DNA of 64,000 nucleotides from Sphingobium sp. EM0848. GTDB taxonomy: Bacteria; Pseudomonadota; Alphaproteobacteria; Sphingomonadales; Sphingomonadaceae. The translations under genes were made by a program, and so were the position numbers. The notes beneath the pieces were generated by a model. It saw nothing but the letters and a program-made list of their open reading frames with translations. It had not been told where the DNA came from and did not search any database. The stretch spans positions 1,488,001-1,552,000 of the forward strand of contig NZ_JABXWB010000001.1 in the NCBI RefSeq assembly GCF_013375555.1, read 5' to 3'. Shown one piece after another: positions 1 through 10,977 of the stretch; positions within the stretch are counted from its first letter, which is position 1; every line of letters starts with the position of its first letter.

Positions 1-237
1 GAAGAGGAACAGGTCGCCCTCCTCATCTTCCTCGCGGTCCAGTTCGACGAAACCGAATTGGCTGGCGATGGTCAGGACGCGCTCGAAATCCTTCTCGCTG
101 CCCTTGAAGCTGACGTCGACCGGGCGGGCGATGCGCGCCACGTCACCATTCTGCGCGAGATTGGCGAGGACGGCCTTGTCCGCCTCCCATTCTTGCGCGA
201 GGCGGGCTTCGTCAACCGGGGGCGGGTTGAGGCTCAC
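1..237 (-). CDS. RraB-like (ribonuclease E inhibitor B family) protein, partial
   Basis: Seventy-nine N-terminal residues are visible and the gene runs off the left edge. It starts at a GTG that overlaps the carA stop (GTGA, 4 bp), so it is translationally coupled to carA. The segment combines an N-terminal helix (EARLAQEWEADKAVLANL), a beta-strand region (RPVDVSFKGSEKDFERV), a second helix and an acidic tail (DREEDEEGD). This layout resembles the RraB fold, in which an acidic small protein binds and inhibits RNase E. The family call rests on pattern only. carB would be expected further downstream but is outside the window. Confidence 0.5.
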   Translation of the reverse strand, partial: MSLNPPPVDEARLAQEWEADKAVLANLAQNGDVARIARPVDVSFKGSEKDFERVLTIASQFGFVELDREEDEEGDLFLF

Positions 238-1409
238 TTAAGCCCCTCGACGAAGCGCTGGAACAGGTAGAAGCTGTCCTGCGGGCCGGGCGAGGCTTCG
301 GGGTGATACTGGACCGAGAAGGCCTTCTTGTCCGTCAATTCGATGCCGCAGTTGCTACCGTCGAAGAGCGACACATGGGTCGATTTCACATTGGCGGGCA
401 GCGTGTGGGTATCGACCGCGAAGCCGTGGTTCATCGAGGTGATCTCGACCAGACCGTCGGACAGGCGCTTAACCGGGTGGTTGGCGCCGCGATGGCCCTG
501 ATGCATCTTGATCGTCTTGGCGCCTGCGGCAATCGCCAGCATCTGGTGGCCAAGGCAGATGCCGAAGATCGGCTTGTCGGCTTCCAGCACCTTCTGGATG
601 ACTGGCACGGCATATTCGCCGGTCGCAGCCGGATCGCCGGGGCCGTTGGAGAGGAACACGCCGTCGGGCTGCTGCTCCATCACCTGCTCGAAGGTCGCTG
701 TGGCGGGCAGGACGGTGACGCGTGCGCCTGCCTTCACCAGATTGCGGAAGATATTGTTCTTCGCGCCATAATCGAGCGCGACGACATGTGGGCGTTCGTC
801 GTTTCCGATTTTTTGGCTGGCCTCATCAAGGCCATAGCCATGGCCAAGCTTCCACACGCCGTCCTTCCAGAGGCGCTCCTCGCCCGATACTTCGATGGCG
901 AGGTCCATGCCTTCAAGGCCCGGCCAGCTTGCGGCCTTGGCGGCGAGGCCTTCGAGGTCGAACTTGCCTTCGGGATCATGGGCTATCACGACATTAGGCG
1001 CGCCCTTCAGGCGGATCATGCGGGTGAGCGCGCGGGTGTCGACACCGGCAAGGCCGATGCGGCCCTTTTCCTTCATCCACTGGTCGAAGGGTTCGACATT
1101 GCGGAAATTGCTCGGCTCGGTGACGTCCTGACGCACGACACAGCCCAGCGCGTGGGGGGCGTCGGCCTCCACATCGTCGAGGTTCGTGCCGACATTGCCG
1201 ATATGCGGGAAGGTGAAATTAATGATCTGACCGGCATAGGAGGGATCGGTCATGATCTCCTGATAGCCGGTGATAGAGGTGTTGAAGCACAACTCGCCCA
1301 CCGCGTCACCGACAGCGCCGAAGCCGCGGCCGAAGACCGCGGAGCCATCGGCAAAAACCAATACCCCTGTCGCTCCTTTAGGCACAATGAGGGTCTTGGC
1401 GTCAGCCAT
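234..1409 (-). CDS. carA: Carbamoyl-phosphate synthase small (glutaminase) subunit
   Basis: CarA hydrolyses glutamine and passes ammonia to CarB to make carbamoyl phosphate for pyrimidine and arginine synthesis in the cytoplasm. The 391-residue protein has the N-terminal CPSase small domain (GRGFGAVGDAVGELCFNTS, GYQEIMTDPSYAGQI) and a C-terminal class I amidotransferase domain. The latter carries FGICLGHQ with the nucleophile Cys and the late His-Glu (QYHPEASPGP). The start chosen is the ATG before ADAKTLIVP. The frame stays open upstream, but the extra 21 residues are Arg/Lys-rich and unlike the family. An AGGA-type ribosome site precedes this ATG. It is divergent from yqeY. Confidence 0.96.
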   Translation of the reverse strand: MADAKTLIVPKGATGVLVFADGSAVFGRGFGAVGDAVGELCFNTSITGYQEIMTDPSYAGQIINFTFPHIGNVGTNLDDVEADAPHALGCVVRQDVTEPSNFRNVEPFDQWMKEKGRIGLAGVDTRALTRMIRLKGAPNVVIAHDPEGKFDLEGLAAKAASWPGLEGMDLAIEVSGEERLWKDGVWKLGHGYGLDEASQKIGNDERPHVVALDYGAKNNIFRNLVKAGARVTVLPATATFEQVMEQQPDGVFLSNGPGDPAATGEYAVPVIQKVLEADKPIFGICLGHQMLAIAAGAKTIKMHQGHRGANHPVKRLSDGLVEITSMNHGFAVDTHTLPANVKSTHVSLFDGSNCGIELTDKKAFSVQYHPEASPGPQDSFYLFQRFVEGLK

Positions 1410-1562
1410 GGTCTTTAGGTCCTTTATGCTTTTTGCGGGAACCCGTCTGGAGCGGGTTAAACGGCCGGTCACCTATGCGGGTGAGGCCCTGCGGTCAACT
1501 CCTGTTAAAAATCTCTTTTGGCATTATATCTGATCCTTTCCCGAGAAACAGGATTCATTCGC

Positions 1563-2015
1563 ATGATTCGCGAGACCATCAAAAGTGCCCAGGTCGAAGC
1601 CATGAAGGCCGGGGAAAAGGATCGGCTGGCCGCCGTGCGCCTGATCCTGGCCAAGCTGAAAGACCGCGATATCGAACTGCGTACGGCTTCCAATGTGCCG
1701 GATGACGATACGGTCGTGGTTGAGGTTCTCCAGAAGATGGTGAAGCAGCGCCGCGAATCCATAGAAATGTTCAAGAATGGCGGGCGCGACGAACTGGCCG
1801 CGAAGGAACAGGTTGAGCTGGACGTGATCGACAGCTTCCTGCCGCAACAGCTCAGCGAGGATGAAACCAAGGCCGCGATCGAGGGAATCAAGGCCGAAGT
1901 CGGCGCCGCCAGCGTCAAGGATATGGGCAAGGTCATGGCTGTGCTGAAGGAACGCCACGGATCGGTGATCGACATGAGCAAGGCCAGCGGGCTGGTGAAG
2001 GCCGCTCTTTCCTGA
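1563..2015 (+). CDS. yqeY: GatB/YqeY domain protein
   Basis: A 150-residue protein consisting only of the YqeY domain, the helical tail domain shared with the GatB subunit of aspartyl/glutamyl-tRNA amidotransferase. Family motifs include KAGEKDRLAAVRLILAKLKD and the C-terminal VKDMGKVMAVLKERHG segment. The role of the stand-alone form is not established, though tRNA binding is suspected. The start is the ATG before IRETIKSAQVEAMKAG, where the family usually begins. Its place ahead of dnaG and rpoD is a common alphaproteobacterial arrangement. Confidence 0.9.
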   Translation: MIRETIKSAQVEAMKAGEKDRLAAVRLILAKLKDRDIELRTASNVPDDDTVVVEVLQKMVKQRRESIEMFKNGGRDELAAKEQVELDVIDSFLPQQLSEDETKAAIEGIKAEVGAASVKDMGKVMAVLKERHGSVIDMSKASGLVKAALS

Positions 2016-2053
2016 GATTGTACTGGCCTGAGATTGTACCGGCCTGAGATTGC
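2011..2053 (+). repeat. Three tandem copies of a 16-bp repeat
   Basis: The unit CCTGAGATTGTAC(T/C)GG occurs at 2011-2026 and 2027-2042, followed by a truncated third copy CCTGAGATTGCG from 2043. The yqeY stop codon lies inside the first copy, so slippage here would not alter the protein. Direct observation; no function inferred. Confidence 0.75.
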
Positions 2054-2084
2054 GTCGATGCGCTCTGCTGACGCGTTGTTTTTT

Positions 2085-2120
2085 GCGCAAAACCTGTTCC
2101 CACTTTTGCGCATGATGCTC
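2085..2120 (+). repeat. Palindromic intergenic element
   Basis: GCGCAAAA at 2085-2092 and TTTTGCGC at 2104-2111 form a perfect 8-bp inverted repeat around a 11-base loop. It is followed by CATGATGCTCTA. The same GATGCTCTA tail appears beside recG (about 18062) and at the left end of the IS630 element (about 32265). It looks like a dispersed intergenic palindrome and could act as a weak terminator between yqeY and dnaG. Confidence 0.5.
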
Positions 2121-2167
2121 TAAAAACTCCCCCTCCTGCTGGAGGGCAGCAATGGGGGTGAGGTTCG

Positions 2168-4072
2168 GTGAGTCTTTCTCCGGCTTTTTTGGATGAGTTG
2201 CGGGCGCGCACTTCGCTGTCGACGCTGATCGGGCGCACGGTGAAGGTGCAGAAGGCAGGCCGTGAATATAAGGCCTGCTGCCCCTTCCATAATGAGAAGA
2301 CGCCCAGCTTCACCATCAACGACGAAAAGGGCTTCTACCACTGCTTTGGCTGCGGGGCGCATGGGGACGCCATCCGGTGGATGACGGACCAGCGCGGTCT
2401 TCCCTTCATGGAAGCGGTGAAGGAACTGGCGCAGACAGCGGGGATGGACGTCCCCGCCCCCGATCCTCGGGCTGCCAAACGGGCCGAACAGGCCAGAGGG
2501 CTGCACGATGTCATGATGGCCGCCCAGAGCTTCTTCGAGGACCAACTGGGCGGGATCGACGGAGCGGAAGCGCGTGATTATCTCGCGCGGCGCGGCATCA
2601 GTGACGCTACACGACGCGCCTTCGGCTTTGGCTATTCGCCCGATTCACGCGGGAAGCTCAAAACGGCGCTTCGGGATTTTGGCGAAGCGATGCTCGTGGA
2701 AACAGGACTGCTGATCGATCCCGATGGCCTTGAGCCGGATGGCGGAACAGCAAAAAAACGCGATAGCTATGATCGATTCCGGGGTCGACTGATGTTGCCG
2801 ATCCGGGACATTCGCGGGCGCGTCATCGCCTTTGGCGGGCGCATCCTTGGCGCTGGCGAACCCAAATATCTGAACTCGCCCGACACGCCGCTCTTCGACA
2901 AGGGGCGCACGCTCTACAATATCGACCGGGCTTCCCCGGCCAGCCGCCAGACCGGGCGTGTGATCGTGGTCGAAGGCTATATGGACGTCATAGCCCTGGC
3001 GCAGGCGGGCTTTGGCGAGGCGGTGGCGCCGCTGGGCACGGCGCTGACCGAGCATCAGATAGAGCGGATCTGGAAGATGACCGATGTTCCGATCCTCTGT
3101 TTCGACGGGGATTCGGCAGGACAGAAGGCCGCGATCCGGGCGGCGATGCGCGCCCTCCCCCTGTTGCGGCCGGGGATGAGCCTGGCCTTCGCCACCTTGC
3201 CGGCGGGACAAGACCCGGACGACCTCATCCGCGCGGACGGTCCCGCCGCGATGGAAGCCGTGCTGGGCCGGGCCGAACCTCTGGTCGAGCGGCTCTGGGC
3301 GTTCGAGCAGGCGGCTGCCCCGCTGGACACGCCGGAGCAGCGGGCGGCGCTCAAGCAGCGGCTTTCCGCCATCACCGATTCGATCGCCCATCCCGATGTC
3401 CGGGCGCATTATGTCCATGCTTTCCGCGAGCGTTATGACGCGCTCTTCTTCGCCCGCCCCGGCTTTGGCGGAGCGCCTCGGCACCCGCGTGGCGGCAGCG
3501 CCCGGCCGGGATGGCAACGGGACCGGCGGGGGAACTGGAAACCACCCTTGCCTCCGGCGGGCAATGAGGCGCGGGCCATTGGGGCGAGCGGGATGGAACA
3601 ACGGTTGCTGCGGGCCGTTCTGGCCAGTCTCCTCCGCCATCCGGAGCAGATCGGCCTGCATCGAGAGATGCTGGTCGGGCTTCGAATCGCGGATGCGACG
3701 CTCGCGGAATTGCTCAACGTGATGATCGCGGCGTCGCTGACTAAAGAAACAGTTGAAACCGATGGCCTCCTTACCATATTGGGGCAAGGTGAAGTGTATA
3801 ATATGGCAAAGGGGATGCTCCGGGCCGACACGTTCACATTCACCCCCCACAGGATGAAAGCCGACTCGGGTCGCGTGCAGCGCGATCTGGACGAGGCCAT
3901 TCGGGTGATGGCGCAGGGACCGGAGCTGGAAATGAATTTGGCGGCAGCGACCCGACGGGCGATGGACGATGTGACCGAGGCGAATCTGTCTGCGCAACAG
4001 CAGGCGCTGGCCGCACATCGCGATCATCTGACCCGGTTGGCGGAACTGGCGCAGTCAGAAGACATTGTTTGA
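2168..4072 (+). CDS. dnaG: DNA primase
   Basis: DnaG synthesises RNA primers at the replication fork and works with DnaB, encoded later in this window. The 634 residues hold an N-terminal CHC2-type zinc finger (CPFH about residue 39, then CFGC about residue 59), the TOPRIM catalytic core (EGYMD, then DGDSAGQKAA) and a C-terminal DnaB-binding helical region. A GTG start preceded by a GGGGTGAGG ribosome site fits the expected N-terminus SLSPAFLDELRARTSL. Between the core and the C-terminal domain lies a Gly/Arg/Pro-rich linker (about 425-460). Confidence 0.97.
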   Translation: MSLSPAFLDELRARTSLSTLIGRTVKVQKAGREYKACCPFHNEKTPSFTINDEKGFYHCFGCGAHGDAIRWMTDQRGLPFMEAVKELAQTAGMDVPAPDPRAAKRAEQARGLHDVMMAAQSFFEDQLGGIDGAEARDYLARRGISDATRRAFGFGYSPDSRGKLKTALRDFGEAMLVETGLLIDPDGLEPDGGTAKKRDSYDRFRGRLMLPIRDIRGRVIAFGGRILGAGEPKYLNSPDTPLFDKGRTLYNIDRASPASRQTGRVIVVEGYMDVIALAQAGFGEAVAPLGTALTEHQIERIWKMTDVPILCFDGDSAGQKAAIRAAMRALPLLRPGMSLAFATLPAGQDPDDLIRADGPAAMEAVLGRAEPLVERLWAFEQAAAPLDTPEQRAALKQRLSAITDSIAHPDVRAHYVHAFRERYDALFFARPGFGGAPRHPRGGSARPGWQRDRRGNWKPPLPPAGNEARAIGASGMEQRLLRAVLASLLRHPEQIGLHREMLVGLRIADATLAELLNVMIAASLTKETVETDGLLTILGQGEVYNMAKGMLRADTFTFTPHRMKADSGRVQRDLDEAIRVMAQGPELEMNLAAATRRAMDDVTEANLSAQQQALAAHRDHLTRLAELAQSEDIV

Positions 4073-4115
4073 TTTTGAGTCGTCCTCTTCAGGATGGCAG
4101 AGTTAAGGCGAATAA

Positions 4116-6161
<2,046 letters not shown>

Positions 6162-6186
6162 AGGCGGAAGCACGGCAGACTGATCC

Positions 6187-6215
6187 AAAAAGGCGGCTTT
6201 CGGGCCGCCTTTTTT
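6187..6215 (+). terminator. Rho-independent terminator after rpoD
   Basis: The stem AAAGGCGGC/GCCGCCTTT has a short TTTCGG loop and runs directly into six or more T residues, 25 bp past the rpoD stop. A textbook intrinsic terminator. Confidence 0.9.
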
Positions 6216-6301
6216 ACTGGCGTAAACTCCTCTTTTACCTCGACTCTCTAGGGTCTCCGGACAAGGCGTATCCGGCTGTCCGGCACGTGTAGGGGAAGAC
6301 G

Positions 6302-6982
6302 ATGAGCGAAGCAGCACAGCGCTATCAATTTGGCGATGTATCGCAGATTTTAGAGGCCGTCGTGGCCGCGGACGGCACCGCCGACCATAGCTATGCCCGC
6401 GGAGCGCGCGCCAGTTTTGGGCCCAATGCGACGCTGTCCCTGCCCGATCTGGCCGATGCGGCCTATTATCTCTGCCTGCTCCATGGCCGCCATCCGGGCG
6501 TCATCGACCATGCCGCCACACGCTCGGCGGACAATGCGGCACGCGGATGGCTGATTCAGGCGGCCGATGCCTTCGCCCGCGAGCGGGCCTATCTGACGCA
6601 AGTGACCGTCGCGGTCGGCCCGGCCCCCAGCACGGCCGGTCAAAGCGATTGCGAAACCGTCGTCAGCCAGCAACGCCATGCGCTCGACATGCTCGCCCAG
6701 TCGGACCGGCGCGGTTGCGCCATGGGCGCGGCGATGGCGCTGGTGCTGGATTGGCGGGCCGTGCGTCATGTGCTGGACATCGCCGCGATCCGTGTCGGGC
6801 TGGAACCCCATGGCTGCGACCTGCCGGATCGCGCCGCAACGCTGTCGGTGGCGCAGGCCATTGGCGGGGACGATGCGATCGATCGCGCCATATTGTTCGG
6901 CGGCCGCCAGCTCCTCCACCAGCATCGCGGGCTTTGGGACGTGCTTCAGGCCCGCGCCCGGATCCGCGCCAGCCAGAAGTGA
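6302..6982 (+). CDS. Uncharacterised conserved-looking protein, 226 aa
   Basis: I do not recognise the family with confidence; it may be a sphingomonad-restricted DUF. The protein is soluble, Ala-rich and helical, with no signal peptide or membrane segment. It is rich in His and has two Cys (SDCETV, RRGCAMG). The start is an ATG with GGGGAAG immediately upstream. The 5' leader holds an inverted repeat CCGGACA...TGTCCGG (about 6256-6282). It stands alone between the rpoD terminator and the MoxR gene on the same strand. Codon use matches its neighbours, so it is likely a real gene. Confidence 0.75.
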   Translation: MSEAAQRYQFGDVSQILEAVVAADGTADHSYARGARASFGPNATLSLPDLADAAYYLCLLHGRHPGVIDHAATRSADNAARGWLIQAADAFARERAYLTQVTVAVGPAPSTAGQSDCETVVSQQRHALDMLAQSDRRGCAMGAAMALVLDWRAVRHVLDIAAIRVGLEPHGCDLPDRAATLSVAQAIGGDDAIDRAILFGGRQLLHQHRGLWDVLQARARIRASQK

Positions 6983-7053
6983 TCCCCCCGCATAAAGGCT
7001 TGCTCCTCTCTCCTGCTTTGCCATAGTCGGCCCCAGTGCAGACAGGATGAGTG

Positions 7054-7908
7054 ATGAAGCATATGCGGTTTGAAGGTACAGAGGATTATGTCGCCACCGA
7101 TGATCTGAAGGTGGCGGTCAACGCCGCGGTGTTGCTTCGTCGCCCCTTGTTGGTGAAGGGTGAGCCGGGTACCGGCAAGACCGTGCTGGCGCAGGAAATC
7201 GCCAAGGCGCTGGACGCCCCGCTGATCGAATGGAACGTCAAGTCCACGACCAAAGCGCATCAGGGCCTGTATGAATATGACGCCGTGGCCCGTCTGCGCG
7301 ACGGCCAGCTTGGTGATCCGCGCGTTCATGAGATCGGCAATTATATCCGCAAGGGGAAGCTGTGGGAGGCCTTCACCTCCCCCACCCTGCCGGTCCTGCT
7401 GATCGACGAGATCGACAAGGCCGATATCGAATTTCCCAACGACCTGTTGCAGGAACTCGATCGCATGGCCTTCCACGTCTATGAAACGGGCGAAACGGTC
7501 GCGGCGAAGGAACGGCCGGTGGTCGTCATCACGTCCAATAATGAGAAGGAATTGCCCGACGCTTTCCTGCGCCGCTGTTTCTTCCACTATATCAAATTCC
7601 CCGACCGGGAGACGATGCAGGCCATTGTCGACGTGCATTTCCCCGGCATTCAGAAGATATTGGTCAACCGGGCGCTGGAGATTTTCTATGACATCCGGGA
7701 AGTGCCGGGTCTCAAGAAAAAGCCTTCAACCAGCGAATTGCTCGACTGGCTAAAACTGATCCTGGCTGAGGATATGCCGCTGGACGTATTGCAGGACCGC
7801 GATCCGACCAAGGCGATCCCGCCGCTGCACGGCGCGCTGCTCAAGAATGAGCAGGATATCATGATGTTCGAACGGCTCGCCTTCATGGCGCGCAGGCAGG
7901 GACGCTGA
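7054..7908 (+). CDS. MoxR-family AAA+ ATPase
   Basis: MoxR ATPases act as chaperones that mature or activate partner complexes, usually with a VWA-domain protein. The 284 residues show Walker A (GEPGTGKT about residue 37), Walker B (LLIDEIDKAD) and sensor 1 (VVITSNNEKELPDAFLRRC). The ATG at 7054 has an AGGA site 7 bases upstream. A GTG directly before it and an ATG three codons later are alternatives. The likely partner is the VWA protein at 10978, which here is separated by three other genes. Confidence 0.92.
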   Translation: MKHMRFEGTEDYVATDDLKVAVNAAVLLRRPLLVKGEPGTGKTVLAQEIAKALDAPLIEWNVKSTTKAHQGLYEYDAVARLRDGQLGDPRVHEIGNYIRKGKLWEAFTSPTLPVLLIDEIDKADIEFPNDLLQELDRMAFHVYETGETVAAKERPVVVITSNNEKELPDAFLRRCFFHYIKFPDRETMQAIVDVHFPGIQKILVNRALEIFYDIREVPGLKKKPSTSELLDWLKLILAEDMPLDVLQDRDPTKAIPPLHGALLKNEQDIMMFERLAFMARRQGR

Positions 7909-7911
7909 CCC

Positions 7912-8325
7912 ATGGCCCATGGTGCGGGATGCCTGTGCGGCCAGGTGCGGATCAGCATCGACGCCGAACCGATGGCCGCCCGCATGTGCTGGTGTCGGCT
8001 TTGCCAGTATCTGGGCGGCGGATCGGGCACGGTGAATATCTGCTTCCCGTCCGACAAGGTGGTGACGACGGGAGAAGTCCGCTGGCATGAGAGCGTCGCC
8101 GACAGCGGCAACGCCATGCGGCGTGGCTTCTGCCCCCAATGCGGAACGCCGCTGTTCAGCCTGGCCGAATCGCGGCCGCATCTGACCTTCATTCGGGCCG
8201 GGGCGCTGGACGATCCCAATCTGCTGGGGCCGCAAGCGGTCATCTGGACCGATGCGGCGCCCGATTGGGCGCATCTGGACCCGGAGTTACCCCATTATCC
8301 GGCACAAATTCCGCCGGTCGCGTAA
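7912..8325 (+). CDS. GFA family (CENP-V/GFA domain) zinc protein
   Basis: The 137 residues carry the GFA zinc-binding cysteines in order: GCLCG near the start, CWCRLC about residue 26 and FCPQCGTPLF about residue 74. The founding member was proposed to speed addition of glutathione to formaldehyde, but most family members have no shown activity. It starts 3 bp after the MoxR gene, so the two are probably co-transcribed. The substrate cannot be told from sequence. Confidence 0.88.
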   Translation: MAHGAGCLCGQVRISIDAEPMAARMCWCRLCQYLGGGSGTVNICFPSDKVVTTGEVRWHESVADSGNAMRRGFCPQCGTPLFSLAESRPHLTFIRAGALDDPNLLGPQAVIWTDAAPDWAHLDPELPHYPAQIPPVA

Positions 8326-8418
8326 AAGCGCGCTTGCCTGGGGCCTGCAATTCGGCTCAACCTTCCTTTCTGACATTCAAAACCGCGCAAAGACGGTTTG
8401 AATTTGGGAAGGATGCCA

Positions 8419-9462
8419 ATGCCGAAGCGTGCCCCCTCTCTCCTGTCGACGTCCCTTTTGTCTGCTGTGCTGGCTCTGTCGGCACCTGCGCTGGCGCGCG
8501 CGGCTGAGGAACGGGAAGCCTGGACACCGACCGCCACTGCCCTGCGCGCCGATGCCGCCGGCATCGCCCTGCCGCAGACGGTGGCGGGCCTGTCGTTGTC
8601 CAAGAGCGGCGAAGTGTCCCATGGTGGCAGCGGCATCGACAATTATGCGCAATATCTGTCGGACGACGGCGCGATCCAGGCAACGCTTTACATTTACATG
8701 CCAAGCTATGCCGACGCATCGCTGGCGGCCTATATGACCGACAAGGCGATCATGGCGCGCTTCGGAAGCAGGACGCACCGCACCGCCTATGCCAGCGTGG
8801 CGGCGGCGGGCCATGCCAATGGCGCGCTTCGGGCGGTCTATGACGATGCGGCCGACGGCGCGCTGACGACGGCGGCGGCCTTCGTTCATGCGGGCCGCTG
8901 GATGGTGAAGCTGCGCGTGACGGGCCCGACGGAACGGCGCACCGAAGTGCTGGCGGGTCTGGACGGCATGCTGTCGGGCCTGCGCTTCGACGATGCGTCG
9001 AGCATCCATGCGACCCGCCCTGCGACCTTTGCGTCATGCCCGGCGGCTGATGGCATCGATGCGCGGATGACAGGCCCGGCGGCAGCGACACCCGTAGACA
9101 TCGCAATGCCGCGTGAGGGGAGCGCGCCGCTCTGCATTCGGGGCCGCGTGGATACGGCGAACGGCAATTATGAGATGCTGCGGCAGGCCGGAGTAAAGGA
9201 TGGCGCCACCATTGTTCCGGTGGACGATGCCGGCACGGTGCTCGCCTTCGATCCGGCGAAAACGGGTGCAGGCTATCAGCTTTCCATCCATTCAGTCGGT
9301 CAGACCGACATTTTCGGCATCTATGACAAGGTGCCAAGCGCGCGTCAGATCGCGGAGATATTGGACGGCAAGGACCCCCAGACCGCACGGGCGGGGGCAG
9401 TCGTCGCCTTCGCTGCCAATGGTGAGGTGACGCTGCGCAATGGGGATGGGAAAAGCCGCTGA
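8419..9462 (+). CDS. Secreted protein of unknown function, 347 aa
   Basis: The N-terminus is a clear signal peptide (PKRAPSLLSTSLLSAVLALS, cleavage near ALARA-AEE), so the product is periplasmic or exported. I recognise no catalytic motif. The middle part (about 40-190) reads as alternating beta-strands with conserved-looking NYAQYLSDDGAIQATLYIYM. The second half contains two Cys. The ATG at 8419 was preferred because GGAAGG lies 6 bases upstream; an ATG two codons earlier abuts that site. It is convergent with the chemoreceptor gene. Confidence 0.75.
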   Translation: MPKRAPSLLSTSLLSAVLALSAPALARAAEEREAWTPTATALRADAAGIALPQTVAGLSLSKSGEVSHGGSGIDNYAQYLSDDGAIQATLYIYMPSYADASLAAYMTDKAIMARFGSRTHRTAYASVAAAGHANGALRAVYDDAADGALTTAAAFVHAGRWMVKLRVTGPTERRTEVLAGLDGMLSGLRFDDASSIHATRPATFASCPAADGIDARMTGPAAATPVDIAMPREGSAPLCIRGRVDTANGNYEMLRQAGVKDGATIVPVDDAGTVLAFDPAKTGAGYQLSIHSVGQTDIFGIYDKVPSARQIAEILDGKDPQTARAGAVVAFAANGEVTLRNGDGKSR

Positions 9463-9465
9463 TCC

Positions 9466-10869
9466 TCAGATCAGATAACCGACCTCATAGAGTCCCCAGC
9501 GCCGCCCGCGGATGACGAGGGGCACGAATACGCTGCGCAATGCACGATACCGGCCCTCCCCCAGATCCTGCCGATAGGTGAAGAGGAAGAAATCCCCTTC
9601 CCTGTCCAGTGCGCGGCGAGTCTGGCCGTCCATGAAGATCTGGCGGTTGCGGGCATTTTCCATATTCCAGCGCGGCTGACCGGGACGCTGCGGCTGGCTG
9701 CGCGCACTGATATGCGTGGGCAGATAGCCATTCATATCGACCAGACAGCAGCCGACGATCGCACTATCCTGCGCCGTGCGCCGATCGAGCAAAGGCTGCA
9801 CATGGCGGTCGGCAAAGGCGGTCAAGGCATTTTCATATTGCACCGGCTCCGTCCCCGGAATCGGGCGATAGGCGGTATCGAACAGAAAGGACATATCGAG
9901 CCGCTGCTCTTCCAGCGCAGTTTCGATCAGCGCCATGACTTCCTCGGCACCGTCCTCGGCCATGGCGATATAGCGGCTGTTGCGGGTGACATGCCCGCCA
10001 TGGGCGGCGGTGTTGAGCATGTCGTTCGCCATCCCTTCCAACTGTTCGAGCTGGCTTCGGGCGGTTTCGACGCGGGCGGCGCTTTCGCTCGACGACTGGC
10101 TGAAGCGCGACAATCCCTGCCGCAAGGCGGCGATATCGCCATCGGCTTCATCCGTGCAGGTCACGATCGTGTCGGATCGGTCCCCGAACTGCGTCACGAG
10201 AGAGGCGATTTCAGCCATGCTGATGCGCAGCGTGTCGATATGCGCGCCGACATCGCGACCTCGCACGATATTGGCTTCGACGCCTCCTATGAGTTGGCGC
10301 GCATCGCGGTCCAGCTGGCCCAGCTTGTCGCCTACGGAAGCCGTGGATTCGCCCGCCTGCCCGGCAAGACGCCGGATTTCATCGGCAACGACGGCAAAGC
10401 CCTGCGTCGCCGCGCCGCCCCGCGCCGCCTCGATCGCCGCATTGACGCCAAGCAGCCGGGTCTGACGCGCTATGGCGCCCAATTCTTCCGAAATGCCGCC
10501 CACCGTTTCGATAACGCTCAGAAACTGGCGCAAATGGCCTTCCAGCCCGGTGACATTCTCGATCAGTTCAGTGATCTGCCCCAGGGACAGGGTGATCGCC
10601 TCATGCCCATCGGCGATGATCTTCCCCGCGCGCCGGGCGGTGAGGCTGAGTTCCTGCGCGGCGAGAACGCTTTCATTCTGGCTGACCGCCAGAGCCTCCA
10701 TGTTCGACTGCAATTCGCTGAGGCGCGTGGAATCGGTCTGAATCCGACGGGTCAGTTCGCCAAGAAAACCGGCTGTCTCGCTGCATTGCAGCGCAATATC
10801 GCCGGATCGCTCTCCCAGATCGGTCAATAAATCCCCGTTTTTCAATATCACCCCGTCCAGTCCGCCCAT
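9466..10869 (-). CDS. Soluble methyl-accepting chemotaxis protein with C-terminal sensor domain
   Basis: The 467-residue protein has no membrane segment. The N-terminal two thirds is coiled-coil with the MCP signalling hairpin (AIEAARGGAATQGFAVVADE about residue 142), which docks CheA/CheW. The last 150 residues form a PAS/Cache-like domain with the recurrent motif NGYLPTHISARSQPQ and RNRQIFMD, found at the C-termini of many alphaproteobacterial receptors. The sensor therefore follows the output domain, the reverse of classical receptors. The ligand is unknown. TTAAC half-sites lie in the upstream gap shared with the VWA gene. Confidence 0.9.
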   Translation of the reverse strand: MGGLDGVILKNGDLLTDLGERSGDIALQCSETAGFLGELTRRIQTDSTRLSELQSNMEALAVSQNESVLAAQELSLTARRAGKIIADGHEAITLSLGQITELIENVTGLEGHLRQFLSVIETVGGISEELGAIARQTRLLGVNAAIEAARGGAATQGFAVVADEIRRLAGQAGESTASVGDKLGQLDRDARQLIGGVEANIVRGRDVGAHIDTLRISMAEIASLVTQFGDRSDTIVTCTDEADGDIAALRQGLSRFSQSSSESAARVETARSQLEQLEGMANDMLNTAAHGGHVTRNSRYIAMAEDGAEEVMALIETALEEQRLDMSFLFDTAYRPIPGTEPVQYENALTAFADRHVQPLLDRRTAQDSAIVGCCLVDMNGYLPTHISARSQPQRPGQPRWNMENARNRQIFMDGQTRRALDREGDFFLFTYRQDLGEGRYRALRSVFVPLVIRGRRWGLYEVGYLI

Positions 10870-10977
10870 TTGGATACTGCCCTATTAACGATGCATTGCA
10901 ACATTTAACATTCCGACAATGATGCAGCGTCGAACCGCCTTGCATCACTTTCGAAGCTGGCGGAGAAGGGCGGCATC

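Noticed and set aside
303..1418. A 371-codon plus-strand frame opposite carA
   Set aside because: carA is unambiguous on the minus strand; the plus frame has no motif and no start signal.
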